The translations under genes and the position numbers were made by a program. Positions 23,588 through 34,450 of a stretch of 64,000 nucleotides of DNA are shown in pieces (position 1 is the stretch's first letter; every line of letters begins with the position of its first letter). Below the pieces are notes generated by a model. That model saw only the letters and a list, made by a program, of their open reading frames with translations. It made no database searches and was not told where the DNA came from. The stretch comes from Holothuria scabra (taxonomy: Eukaryota; Echinodermata; Holothuroidea; Aspidochirotida; Holothuriidae), in assembly GCA_037179385.1 (NCBI GenBank), contig CM074185.1, forward strand, positions 54,439,000 to 54,502,999. Reading direction: 5' to 3'.

Positions 23588-24707
23588 CTGCAAGTGAGAA
23601 AAAAATGAAACCATCAGTTTCTGTTTGGGAGGAAGATTGTTATCATTTACCATGCCAGTGATGTAATTAAAACCAAATGCAACCAGTAGCATATACATAT
23701 AGTAGCCTACAACTCAAGACTGGCATCAGGTATTCAATGTTTTTTTTCTTCTTCTTTTAAGTGTTGGTAAAAGTAAGTTAAACTGCATCAAGGAATAAAA
23801 CACTAACATATTTCACCATTTCCCCAAATAATGTACCTTTCCAGAGCAACAGAATCAAGCTTGATTGGCCCCCAGTAGTAGGCATATATAGCCTAACATT
23901 ACACATGTACATAAATTTGAGGCATCGGACCTTAGTCAGTTAAAAATTTGGCTCCAAAAATTGTCTCAAACGTACTTGGGGACTCTAGACACCCTACCCC
24001 CTGTTAAAAGTTTGAAAGAAAGTGGCAAAGTATATGGTTAAAATTACTGCAACCCTCACCCTAGCAGACCAAAATTGCATGCCTGCTCTTTTTAACTAAG
24101 GCCCTACTGTACGTTTTACAGCCTGCTAAATAATAACAAGCCCTGTGGGCCATTTTTGCCCCATCTGACCTAAATTCCTAGCCCCACCAGTATAAAAAGA
24201 CCTCGTGTTTATATAACATCTTATTGCATCGTGAAAAGGCTCCATGCACAAAGTTTACAGAAGGAGAGTGGATTACTGTATTTAGATTCAGAAACTATCC
24301 AGTAACGTTAGGCGTAATATATACTGTATACTTCGTATATAGGCCTATTGCTTACTAATAGTGTTACAGGAACGTGTCCGCACTAGGTGAAGAAAAATGC
24401 GTCTTTTTCAACTTAAACAAGAATAAAATGCGAAACCATCACAAGAAACTTACAATTTATGAGGGATACTACATCCTCCTTTTTTTCTGACAGAAGTAGA
24501 TGATTTTAGGATTCAAATTTTTGGACGTTCATGTGCATGTGATTTGTATGAATCTCTATGTAAGCGATCCGTCTGTTGCCCAGATAGAATATGGGTTTAG
24601 AGTGCCCATACGATCACAGCTGTTTTGGGTAGTCCGCCCTCTAGTTCCTATTATCCTACAGTACTCTATGGGCGCTAGTCACTCACTCACGGTCTACAGC
24701 GCGCGCC
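23588..24707. other. Intergenic DNA, no gene supported
   Basis: Non-coding sequence up to the third foldback element. A 96-codon frame at 24500-24790 crosses the element boundary and is therefore not a gene. Confidence 0.4.
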
Positions 24708-24769
24708 TATGGAACGCGATCCACGCAAATCTTGTTAATAACGGCGTGATAATCATTAACAGGGTGGTA

Positions 24770-24883
24770 CATTACTTTTATTATTGTTAATCTCACAATG
24801 TATATATCATGTATATAATGTAAATAAAGTCAATGCGGTGAACCAGTGGGTTCATCGTGTAAACAAACAAACAAAAAAAAAAA
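24770..24883 (+). mobile_element. LINE 3' tail with poly(A), left arm
   Basis: A 114-bp insertion with AATAAA, the conserved 3' sequence GCGGTGAACCAGTGGGTTC and a (CAAA)n/poly(A) tail. It is flanked by a perfect 12-bp duplication AACAGGGTGGTA (24758-24769 and 24884-24895). The homologous place in the other arm (minus strand, near 34370) has a single uninterrupted AACAACGTAGTA, so it is an empty-site control. The 3' end matches the LINE at 31322-34158, so both belong to one family. Confidence 0.92.
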
Positions 24884-24895
24884 AACAGGGTGGTA

Positions 24896-25075
24896 AATTT
24901 TGGTAACCACGGCGACATTTTTTTTCAAGTAACCACGTGCTAAATTTTGTTAACAGCGGCGCGATCAGAAGTAACCGCGTACTAAAAGAGGTTAACAACG
25001 GAGTATTCGGTTTCAACAGCGAGCTAAAAGTTGGTAACGTCCTTGTAGCGATCATCCGCCCATGTAGGTAACCAT
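24896..25075. repeat. 21-bp repeat array, left arm of foldback 3
   Basis: Degenerate 21-bp units centred on GTAACC/GTTAAC followed by ACGGCG. It is the counterpart of the better preserved array at 34171-34450 in the other arm. Several indels break the phase here. Confidence 0.8.
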
Positions 25076-25617
25076 GTAATTTCAATCAACAACGTGCAAA
25101 CAAGAGGTAGTGGCGCTGTTCCAGTTAACGCAAATACAATTAACGACGATGTAAATAGTAGTAACCATGTAAACTCTAATGGCGCTTGGAGTAAATGGCG
25201 CCGTTTAGATAGACAGCTGCTGGGTGGGGGCGCGGTAAAGTGTTCACCAGTACTTCCACTTTTGTTTTTTTTTTGTGACCGGATAACGACAATCTACAGT
25301 TACGTAAGAACAGTGACATATTGGTGAGTGGAAGCGTGTATTCATTGTATTTCCGACTAAAAGGCTTTAGGCAATTTATTTGTAATTGACTGTATATTTC
25401 GACAACAAAGAGGAAAAGAAATGAAAAGCCAGCATTACCTCCTTTCCTTGTGTTTTGTGTTTTTTTTTATATTCCCCTCTGAGCACTCAACCAGCTTATG
25501 TGATGGATTGTCCACACTCTGTAGATGAATCATAATGTTTTGTTGGGGCCCAAATTAAAGATCATGTAAGGTCAATTTGCCTGCTCTAAAAGAAACTTGT
25601 CCTTTTCATAGAAGGAC

Positions 25618-25907
25618 CCAGCCAACATACCCAGCTGGACCCCAACTGGGTTTCAGCTGGGCTACCAGCTGGGGCCCATCCGTTTGTCACGTGTTCCCAC
25701 GTGGGGCCCAACTGGGCTAGCCTTTCCCAGCTGAAGCCCAGCTAGGCTTCAGTTATTTAAGCGGGCACAGCTGGACTTCAGCTGGGAAAGGCTAGCCCAG
25801 TTGGGCTTCGCGTGGGAACACCTGACAAACACGGATGGGCCCCAGCTGGGGCCCAGCAAGTAGCCCAGCTGAAACCCAGTTGGGGCCCAGCTAGGCATGT
25901 TGGCTGG
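25618..25907. mobile_element. 290-bp palindromic MITE (CCAGCCAACAT ends)
   Basis: The element is a nearly complete hairpin. CCAGCCAACAT at the left is mirrored at the right. CCAGCTGG-type words, GCCCATCCGT.TTTGTCA and GGCTAGCC.TTCCCAGCTG recur in inverse order around a centre near 25755. It is flanked by a perfect 4-bp duplication GGAC (25614-25617 and 25908-25911) and splits the reverse transcriptase frame of the CR1 element after ...QAWSP. The superfamily is not determined. It carries no gene. Confidence 0.93.
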
Positions 25908-25910
25908 GGA

Positions 25911-27447
25911 CTCCAAGCCTGAGCTGCATAGTCAAGATGGGGTCTTACCAACTGCTTATACAAATTAAGTACAATATCCTTAATAAAATTGATGAAATTC
26001 CTCTTGATCAATCCAAGCACTCTATTAGCCTTTACAGCAGTGGCTGCACACTGCCTTGATGACTTTAAATCCCCAGTAATTACAACACCCAGATCTTTCT
26101 CAGAGGTGACATTACTTAAAACACAACTTTTCATGTTATAATCATAGCTAAAACTTTTGGGACCAAAATGAAGGACCTTACACTTATCTGCATTAAAAGA
26201 CATTTGCCAGGACTGAGACTAAGAAAATAATCTATCCAGATCTTTCTGCAGCAGTAAGGCATCATCCAAAATGCTAATCTTCCTATAAAGCTTAGTATCA
26301 TCTGCAAACTTACTTATACGAGATGTAAGAGAACTATCAATATCATTGATGAAAATTAAGAAAAGAAGTGGGCCAAGGACAGAACCCTGCGGTACTCCAC
26401 TTGTGACTTCTTTCCAAGAGGAGAAGTTACCATTGGCAGCAACTCTCTGAGATCTACCATGAAGCCACGAATTTATCCAATCAGCACAATTGCCCTGAAC
26501 CCCTAACCTATGCAGTTTAACCATTAGCATACCTAATGGAACTTTATCAAAAGCTTTTGAAAAGTCAAGGTAAATGACATCAACGCCATACCCAGAATCA
26601 AGAGATGAAGAAACATCTTCAAGAAAGCTCAGTAAGTTAGTAACACAAGATCTGCTTGGCAGGAAACCATGCTGTGACAGATTAAGTAACTCATTTTCTA
26701 AAAGATACTTCAGTAAACTATCCTTAATCAAAGATTTCATAACTTTGCACACAACACTGGTTAAACTGACAGGCCTGTAATTGCAAGGATTACTTCGATC
26801 CCTCTTCTTAAAAATTGGAGTAACATTTGCTACGTACATACCCGCCAGTCAGTAGGAACAAAACTCGAATCCAGACACTTCTGAAAAATGATGGAAAGAG
26901 GAATTGACAAAATCTCAGAGCATTCACGTAAAATGGCTGGGTGGACCCCATCTGGCCCAGGGGCCTTACTAGCTTTCAAACTCTTTAACTTTTTACAAAC
27001 TTGTTCCTCTGAGAAAATGACATAACTGATTGAAGAAGAGACATCAGAACCCTTACAAGTCCCCAACAAAGATGATTCCTCAGTAAAAACAGATACAAAA
27101 TAGTCATTTAACAAATTAGCCATATCCTGATGGTCACTAACCAAAGTATTATCATCACCTTTGAGAGGCCCCACACCCTCCTTAAGCTTCTGCTTAGACC
27201 TCACATAGGCATGAAAAGTTCCTACCTCCTTGGCCAACTGCTTTTCAAACCTAGTTTTAGTTCCATTTACCAAATTTTTAACTAAGAATTCCTGCTGCTT
27301 GTAAGCTGCTAAGTTTTCTTGACTTTTACTGGCCCTACTAGCGACGCCAACACTTACGTTTCTTCCTAGTTGCTCTAAGAACTTCTCTAGAAATCCAAAT
27401 TGGCCTATTTTTAACCGCAGTTTTCTTAAGAGCTGCGGTTTAAAATA
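25911..27447 (-). pseudogene. CR1-like ORF2 reverse transcriptase (inverted 5' half)
   Basis: Reading down the minus strand, a linker (frameshifted near 27350) leads into the reverse transcriptase. Motifs in order are KAPGPDGVHPAIL, an eight-base insertion near 26840 that shifts frame, TPIFKK and NYRPVSLTS, QHGFLPSRSCVTNL, YLDFSKAFDKVP, SGVPQGSVLGPLLFLIFIND and FADDTKLY (catalytic FADD). Then comes an in-frame TAG at about 26217 where the alignment expects Trp (between DRLFS and SQSWQMSFNADKC), then KDLGVVI and YAAQAWSP, where the MITE interrupts. It is a Jockey-superfamily polymerase, CR1/L2/Rex1-like. At least three lesions make it non-functional. Confidence 0.9.
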
Positions 27448-27449
27448 GG
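27404..27449. repeat. Hairpin at the CR1 inversion junction
   Basis: CCTATTTTTAACCGCAG (27404-27420) and CTGCGGTTTAAAATAGG (27433-27449) are inverted copies with one mismatch and a 12-base spacer. The second copy is an extra, inverted duplicate of LINE sequence placed exactly where the two halves of the element meet. It suggests a snap-back or template switch during resolution of the inversion. Confidence 0.8.
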
Positions 27450-27453
27450 TCAG

Positions 27454-27828
27454 GTTCAGAGGAGAGCCACTCGCCTCATTCCTGAGGTGAGAAATTTGCC
27501 TTATCATGCTAGGCTTAAACATCTTGGGCTTACCACCTTGGAGCTGAGAAGGATTAGGGGAGACATGCTCCAGGTTTTCAAGTTCCTTTGTGAAAGGAAT
27601 CCCCTTCTGAATTGTAGTTATTTAAGGGTTCAAAGTAATTCTCGGGTGCGTGGGCATTGTAAAAAGCTTGAAAAGCCTTTTGCAAGGCTTGACATTAGGA
27701 AGTTTAGTTTCTCCCATAGAGTTGTCAACGAGTGGAATTGTCTACCAGATTGGGTAGTTAACTGCCCCTCAGTTCACTGCTTTAAGGTTAACATTGACAG
27801 GTTTTTCCATGGCTGTGGTAGAATCTGA
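27454..27828 (+). pseudogene. CR1-like ORF2 C-terminus (forward 3' half)
   Basis: An open frame from VQRRATRLIPE through LELRRIRGDMLQVFKFL, RVRGHCKKLEKPFARLDIRK and FSHRVVNEWNCLPDWVVN to a terminal ...HGCGRI stop. It is the C-terminal tail of the polymerase whose main part lies inverted to the left. This half is undamaged and is followed by a ~100-base 3' UTR containing GGGCATCTTATGGGGCC and the (ATGTT)n tail. Confidence 0.9.
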
Positions 27829-28148
27829 TTGTTTGGGGCTGTTGTCAAGCTTTGGTGGTTTGACTTTTGATTAGGGCTTGGACTTCAGGGCATCTTATGG
27901 GGCCTTGGCCCTCCTTTGCCCTTCAACCTGTTATGTTACGTTATGTTATCACAGGTCAAAACACTTTATCTCAAGTAGGGTAACTTCGAGGGCACTCTAC
28001 ATCGCATGTGGGCTGCCAATATAAAGGAGATTATTTTTATGGTTTTGGTGTAGGTCAAAGGTGACTTGTGGTTGCTAAAGGCCAAAAGTTGAAAAGCTTG
28101 CAACACAATCTCAATATATCATAGGAAAGGAATCGAGAGCCTTCTGGG

Positions 28149-30773
28149 CAGTGGCGTAACCAGCGAGGGGGGGGGGCATGGGGCGTACTCCCCCCCCCCC
28201 CCCACGGGCAAAAACGGGAAGGGAAGAAAAAACGGGAAAGGAAGAAAAAACGGGAAGGGAAGAAAAAACGGGAAGGGAAGGAAAGAAAGGAAAATGAGGA
28301 AAAGAGAGGGAAGAAGAGAAAAGGAAGGAGAGAAAGAAGAAGGGAAGGAAAGAAAGGTAGAATAAAAAATGGAAAACGGAAAAGAAGGGGAAAGGAAAAA
28401 ATAAAAAAAAGAAAGAAAATGAGCCAACTATAACATCAAAAGCAAGACTGATCTGCATTCATGGCAAACTGTTTTGGTCAATATATGAACATTCATTTAG
28501 AAAAATATATGAACATTCATTTAGTCTCCTAAAGTTAACAAGCTTAAAATCTGAGGTCCACTTTATCGGAGGAAAGACTTCCCCTCTTGCTCTCCTCATT
28601 AGACAGTTAGAGAAAGCGACATTTCTGGGAGTATTGACTTTGATCCAGTCATCAATACTTTCAGTAAAAGGACCATCTGACGAATGGAACTTTATTATAG
28701 GACAACACAGTCCACATTTAAAGACCGTTCATGCAAGGAGACCACGAACATCAAGCGTGTATCTTTTCCTTTAACCTTTAAAAATTTTATTTGGATGTTA
28801 CATACCAGATATATTTTCATGTTGACATATGAATTGTCAAACTTGAGTTCGTGTTAATTTTTCATTTTACCTGAAGACACCAAGTCATGTAAGTGTTGAC
28901 CATATTGCATAAAATTTGCCCGCATTTGGGATGTGAAAAGTTATTTTTTTCTAAAGTCCTCCCGACTCTCTGGCAAAGGGCCGGGAGGTGAAAAGTAATC
29001 AAAATTATATTCAGATGGTGGTGTTTGAGGAGAGGAGCCGTCCACAACACAATCATAGGCGTAGAAAGTGGGGGCTGGGGCGGCGACAGCCTCCCCCGTG
29101 AAAAATGAGGAGGTGGAGCATGCTCCCCCCTTCCGGGTCAAAAACCCTTATTCATTGTTCAAAATCTCAAAAGAGCAAACCTGCAACGTGAGGTGCATTT
29201 GTTATCGCACATAAATCGGTTTGGCAAACTTCTCCGAGCTCTGGAAACGACAAAATCGGATATTTACTGTACCATATGTGACGCCATGTCATCAATAGAC
29301 ACTGGCAGCTATATTGCCAATTTTGTTAACTGTCTTTTATAGAATTCCATATTCTTCAATGAAAGATTTTGATTTTGAAATATCTTGTATAAATAGTTTG
29401 GGAAACTTTAGAAATGTCATCGCAAAGTGTCAGCCCGTAGGCCTTAGATAACATTGTGTAACATCAATCGTCGTGCAATCTTAGATTCTTCGGAAAGCAG
29501 TTTATAGTTTGGTTTCGCCGAACGGCTCTTTGTCAGACAGTCGGGAGGACTTTAGAAGAGCAGCCGTTCTCAGACTGCCACCAATATTTGAAGGAGGTGC
29601 AGATTCGTCAGTAATTCCCCAACTCTTTAAACTCTCTCACAGGAAACCCAGAATCCAAAGCTTTCTGCAATACAAGCTCCATATCAACATATGAATGTTT
29701 CAAAAGGGCGGAAATTTCGGCAGGTTTCGCGCGCCGCATTTGATCCCGAATACAGTGGTGTTGACATTTGTAAGAAAAATCGGAAAACTTAGCTACTACT
29801 AACAAGCCCGAGACATGCCATTTCCGGCTGTCTGAGGGGTCCCGATTTTTCAAAATTTTCTGTACGCTCCGCGCCAACTGAAGATAGTCTTTCTAGCAAG
29901 ACTTCTTATTCTTGGCAGGGGAACCGTTGGCCCACCGTACTCAAATGATCTCATAAACACATGTCATCAAATACCTTTCAACCCTGTCAGTTGTGTAGAT
30001 GGATTCTTTAGTTATTGAAGCGTCCAAAATTTTATCAATGTTCAATGTTGCAGAGCCTAGCTACAAGAGGCAGGGGCGATTGCGCCCTTTGCTCGAAAAA
30101 GTGAAAAAGTCAAAAATTTGCCATTTGAGACAACAGTCAAATACAGTGCGGTTTTCCATATTTAAAATTTTTAGTTTTGAAAAAGGCAAAATTTTCCACG
30201 CGTTCGCGCGCCTTAAATTACCCTTGAAGCACTAAGGGATCGCTGATAATGCAGTCAGTGGAAAACTTTTCCGAGCCGCTACAGTGCCGTTTCCCTAAAG
30301 TTTCCTTCAATACAGGCTTTCATATTTGTCTGAAAAATGCAACAAAGTTTCGAGAGTATTTTGAATGTCGCGGTGAAGCCTTAATCCGCACCCCTTAGAT
30401 AAGACGGTCTGCTATCGACATGCTATCTCAGATATATGCTAATTGGAAACGCAGATTCTTCGATAGTATCCCAAATATGCAAATTTCCTTACAAGAAACA
30501 CTGCTTCTAATCTATTTTCTGCAATACAAGCTCCACATTTACAAATGTGTCAAAGGACCAAAATTTTCGGTGCGTACCTAATTCAGTAGTGTTCATACTT
30601 AAGAAAAACAAATCAAAATTATTTAAAAAAAACATTAGAAAAAATTAACATAAAAAATGTACCTTTTGTACCTTTTGGTCCAAAATTGTTCCCCCCACCC
30701 ACTTTCATATTGCTTCTATACGCCACCGAAAACAACACTTCAGCACCGACAGCGAGGTCTGGTTACGCCACTG
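28149..30773. mobile_element. 2.6 kb non-autonomous hAT-type element
   Basis: Perfect 15-bp terminal inverted repeats, CAGTGGCGTAACCAG at 28149 and CTGGTTACGCCACTG ending at 30773. They are flanked by a perfect 8-bp duplication CTTCTGGG (28141-28148 and 30774-30781). The 8-bp site and CAGTGGCG ends are diagnostic of the hAT superfamily. Inside are a poly-C/poly-G run, a purine-rich array and a partial copy of the shared palindromic module (29851-29888, inverted). A further GGCGTAGAAAGTGGGGG terminus-like stretch at 29056 and a TATACGCC stretch near 30718 may mark a nested older element. No transposase (RW/DDE or dimerisation domain) was seen. Confidence 0.93.
28205..28290. repeat. 17-bp polypurine minisatellite
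   Basis: Four to five copies of a 17-bp unit AAAAACGGGAAGGGAAG are followed by ~140 bases of looser GGAAAG/AAGGAA purine tract. The Phe/Pro/Ser-rich minus-strand ORFs over it are low-complexity artefacts. Confidence 0.85.
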
Positions 30774-31194
30774 CTTCTGGGTTTCTGTTTTTATCTCTTA
30801 TTTTTTTATTTTTTCAACGCACTGTGATGTGATTCATTACTTGGTGAAGTCAGTTAGGTCTAGTGCTTTTATGAAAGGAGGTGATGTTGGCTTTTCATTT
30901 CCTTTCCTATTTGTTGTCGAAATGTAAAATCAATTACAAATAAATTGCCTAAAGCCTTTTAGTGGGAAATACATCGGTCAATGAATACACGTTTCCACTC
31001 ACCAATATGTCACTGTTGTTAGTAACTTAAGATTGTCATAATTCAGCCCCACCAAAAATTCAAAGCAAAAGTGGAATTACTGGTAAACACTTTGCCATGC
31101 CCCCCACCCAGCAGCTTTCTATTTAAACGGCGCCATTGACTACAAGCGCCATAGTTTTAAGTTTACATGGTTACTACTATTTGCATCGTCGTTT

Positions 31195-31266
31195 TTTTTT
31201 TTTTTTTGTTTTTGTTTACACGATGAACCCACTGGTTCACCGCATTAACTTTATTTACATTATATA
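31195..31266 (-). mobile_element. Very short LINE 3' tail, right arm
   Basis: On the minus strand only the last ~70 bases of the LINE family are present (AATAAAGTTAATGCGGTG, the AACCAGTGGGTTC box, CAAAAAC and a poly(A) run at 31192-31207). It splits AATACGATTAAC/GACGATG in the right arm. The left arm has the uninterrupted AATACAATTAACGACGATG near 25136, so the insertion is certain although the target duplication is masked by the A run. Confidence 0.85.
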
Positions 31267-31934
31267 GGTTAATCGTATTTGCGTTAACTGGAACAGCGCC
31301 ACTACCTCTTGTTTGCACGTTTTTTTTTTTTTTTTGTTTACACGATGAACCCACTGGTTCACCGCATTAACTTTATTTACATTATATACATTATATATAC
31401 ATTATGAGATTTTAACAATAATTAAAGTAATGTAAAAAGATAATAATACATGAATCATATACTATACGGGAACAAGAAAACTTAATTGAATATGAAACCT
31501 CACTGTCAGTAATTACATTATAAACAAGATATATATATGCATACAATGTATAATTAGCAATAATAAAGGTAACGCTTATCAGTTTTTACAAATAATCTAG
31601 GTGTATAACAACTTACCGATATCCAGTCCGAGGGGTACCCAACCCAGTGGCTGTAATACTACTGCCGCCGGGAAGTAATACCCCACATTAACTGGAACAG
31701 TACACAAATGCAGGCTTACATTTTTTAAATAGGAAGAAATTCTAATCATCCAGAACATAAATATATACAGAAAAAAATATTATTTACAATTATTTGCAGT
31801 TCAAATAATTAACTAACATCACACTTATATAGGTGCAGATAAGGGTTTTAAATAATCGCAAAACAAGTTAAAGTTAACAAAGGTTTCTGGTTTCATCGCC
31901 CAAGTGCATAATAAGTGCAAATTTAATGGAAGTG

Positions 31935-34158
31935 TCAGCCAGTATCAAAATTGAAGCGATAATTTGTTTCAGACACCTCCTCATCGAAAACAATTACACT
32001 TCCCTGCTCAAAAATGCTCCGGAATTTACCTGATTTTCCCTTAGACTTGAAAAGATGGTAAATCAAATTAATTTTCTTCTGAAGAGAATTAAAAAAATAC
32101 TTCTTTATATCTAATACTAAGTCATTGTTTAAAACAGATAACCTTGCTTTGTAGATAACACTTTTATATACAGTTAATATAAAGTCAACCAAAAGTCGTT
32201 TCGCACAGGAGTGATTGAAATCCGCTCCAAAAAGTGTGATCTGAACCCAAGTACTGTGATTATCTACCCCCAGAATGTTGCCAAGTTTCAAGATAGTTTC
32301 GTTCCATAAACTGTTCACCAGGGGACAGGCTATGAAGAGATGAAAAACACTTTCAGTTTCACTACCACAAAGAGTACACAGAGGAGAATCAATCATGCCA
32401 AATTTGTGGAGCTTTTCATTAGTGAACAAAATATTATGTAAAATTTTAAAATTAAGGTCAGCCTCATAGTTTGTGTTAAGCCCTTTGTAGACGTTGAACC
32501 ATCGCTTGGTAAAGTTGAGATCCGTATAACGCGTTGACCAGTATGTTTCACCCTTTGGTGGATTAGAATTGCAATCACGCAGGAGGTGAGACGCACCCTT
32601 GGTGGTTAAGCTGGAGGCAATACAAATTTTGTCATCAATGTAAAGATTAATATTCGGAATGTCGTCAACCTGGTCATTAACAATATCATCTGAACCAAAT
32701 ATTGTACCAAACCATTCTTTCGGTAAACAATCTAATATTATCTGTAAGGTACAGCTAACTCTTTGTATATTAGTATTAGACATGGGGTTAGCCAGTTGGA
32801 TACACTCCAAGATACCCACCGCTGGAACACTTCTTGTCCGAATTTCATAAATAATGTCGTTCACATACACAATGGCACCATCGATATAATCCTTATTAAG
32901 CAACAAACTACCAAAACACTTCCTTATAAAAGGGTTATGAAAGATAGGTTGAGAAAGAATTTCAGACCTATCGCTAGGTGGGCATAACTTATCCATGGTA
33001 ACCTTACCCCATGCAACGAGCATTTCTTGATAAAATGGGGGCAAATACTTCAGTGAAGACGTTTGAGGGGTAATGCGAAAAATATTAAAGGCATGTTCTG
33101 GTGGCTTTTCACCTCCAACTTGTAAGAATAACAAAAATATTCTACACCATGTCCTTCAAACCCTATCACAATACCATTTTCCTAACTCAAGATATTTCAC
33201 TTTAAAGATGGGTTACTTTTGTTAAAAAATACCTCTGCTTTCAACAAAGCTGCAGAAAGTTACGTAATGTGGGCACATTGCTTCAAATTCCTTTTGTTTT
33301 TCTTTATAATTGAACATCCTGTCTGTCCTTGAAATTTGATACTGTTGGAATATTTGAATATCTTTTTCTGTAGATCTAGCATTACCCTTTACCATATGTA
33401 GGGCACAACTAACAATGTTGTTTAATATTGCCTGCAAGGGCATCATAATTATAAATAAATTGAATGCAATTGTCAAATTAATGTGCCACAATGACATCAC
33501 AGATTTCCCACGATGCATCAAATCCCAAGAAAAATTTGCAATACTTTAAAAATTTGTATCTTTCGACCGCTATAAGCTATTGGTATGCAATTTTCACCTT
33601 CTGAAAGAGACAATTTTTCTGCTTATTTTAAAGTAAACGTATTTAGTCTCCAGAATATGCCTTTAAGGCCCAATTTCATATTTTCGTACTGGTTTAAAAA
33701 ATACAACATTAACCTTTTAAGTTTGCTACCAATCACATCGTTTAATAGAAGGGCAATGAATTTAATCCTTAAAGCTTCTTTCTTAAGGTCTAAATTACAC
33801 AGGTTTAATCCACCTCTTTCAAAAGGCAAAGCAAGCGTGTCAAAGCTGATTAGTGGTTTCTTGCCATGCCATACAAAATCAGTAATACTTTTACGCACGA
33901 TGCCGCTAACCCACTTGGGAACGTGAAGAATAGATGCCAAGTAAACTAGGCGTGAAATTGCCAAAGAATTGATGACAAGGGATTTACCCTTGAATGAGAG
34001 ATTGCGACCTTTCCATTTGTCAAGAACGTTGCAGCAGGCTTCCGTCTTTTTACTCCAGTTTTCATTCTCAACGACTTGAGGATCATTTCCTACAAAAACC
34101 CCTAAAATCTTAATAAAGTCATCCCTAACAGGAAAATTAAGGTTAGATAGAACTTCAA
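31935..34158 (-). pseudogene. L1/Tx1-like ORF2 C-terminal region
   Basis: Open from the 5' truncation point: IKILGVFVGNDPQVV, WSKKTEACCNVLDKWKGRN and SFKGKSLVINSLAISRLVYL, then WHGKKPLISFDTLALPFERG, the typical post-polymerase segment of L1/Tx1 proteins. A TAA follows ...FWRLNTFTLK, then AEKLSLSEGE, where a 476-bp insertion splits the frame. It resumes EKPPEHAFNIFRITPQTSSL. Near the end NYEADLNFKILHNILFTNEK, GMIDSPLCTLCGSETESVFH and LFIACPLVNSLWNE form the zf-RVT-type CxxC...H...C segment. The frame closes ...RFNFDTG. If the insertion and its duplication are disregarded, only the TAA interrupts the frame. Confidence 0.88.
33115..33590. mobile_element. 476-bp insertion with a 9-bp target duplication
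   Basis: TTTTCACCT is found at 33106-33114 and again at 33591-33599 with nothing else shared, and excision in silico restores the LINE reading frame across the site (SEGE joined to KPPEHA). The ends (CCAACTTGTAAG and TATTGGTATGCAA) are not inverted repeats and there is no poly(A). A 99-codon minus-strand frame (33222-33521) is unrecognised. Nine-bp duplications are known for Mutator-like elements, but the missing terminal repeats leave the class open. Confidence 0.8.
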
Positions 34159-34170
34159 TGTTTGCACGTT

Positions 34171-34450
34171 GTTGATTGAAATTACATGGTTAACTACAGT
34201 ACCGGCGGTTGATCGCGACAAGGACGTTACCAACTTTGAGCTGGCTGTTGAAACCGAATACGCCGTTGTTTACCCTTTGTAGTACGTGGTTAACTCTGAT
34301 CACGCCGCTGTTAACGAAATTTAGCAAGTGGCTACTCACAATTTCGCCGTGGTTACCAAAATTTACTACGTTGTTAAAGATAATCACGCCGTTGTTAACT
34401 CAATGTACAAGGCCGTTACTACCAATCACGCTGCTATTAACAAGATTTGC
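34171..34450 (-). repeat. 21-bp tandem array, right arm of foldback 3
   Basis: On the minus strand at least eleven successive units keep an exact 21-base spacing between TTAAC/GTAAC words, most followed by ACGGCGTGAT or similar. Because 21 is a multiple of three, one frame translates as a 7-residue periodic, Asn-rich peptide (VNNGVII, VNHVLQR, VNNGVFG) and is open for 65 codons at 34190-34387. I regard the peptide as a by-product of the repeat unless shown otherwise. Confidence 0.88.

Larger units (their letters stand above)
25576..27952. mobile_element. CR1-like LINE with twin-priming 5' inversion
   Basis: The element is in two oppositely oriented halves. The left half (about 25580-27449) is on the minus strand and encodes the ORF2 linker, reverse transcriptase and thumb region up to ...LLEQ. 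The right half (about 27450-27952) is on the plus strand and resumes at once with VQRRATRLIPEVRNLPYHAR, the 3' UTR and an (ATGTT)n tail. Together they make one continuous ORF2 C-terminus. The whole is flanked by AGGTCAA (25569-25575 and 27953-27959). CAGG is shared by both half-ends, and four filler bases (TTTG) lie at the left edge. This is the product expected from twin-primed reverse transcription. It lacks the endonuclease and is inactive. Confidence 0.88.
31322..34158 (-). mobile_element. L1/Tx1-like LINE, 5'-truncated, nearly intact
   Basis: 2837 bp on the minus strand, ending with AATAAA, the GAACCAGTGGGTTC box and poly(A) (T run 31321-31335). A perfect 12-bp duplication flanks it, seen on the plus strand as TGTTTGCACGTT at 31310-31321 and 34159-34170. 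The left foldback arm holds the single-copy empty site near 25095. The coding part (34158 to 31935) is the C-terminal half of an ORF2. A 476-bp insertion and one stop are its only clear lesions. It starts downstream of the reverse transcriptase catalytic motifs, so it was dead on arrival. Confidence 0.93.

Noticed and set aside
24500..24790. 96-codon plus-strand ORF
   Set aside because: It crosses the foldback boundary and a LINE tail insertion, so it cannot be an ancestral gene.
25094..25327. 77-codon plus-strand ORF with an Asn-rich start
   Set aside because: It reads through the inner arm of foldback element 3 and has no counterpart frame in the other arm.
28111..28458. Two Phe/Pro/Ser-rich minus-strand ORFs
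   Set aside because: Translation of a polypurine minisatellite inside a hAT-type element.
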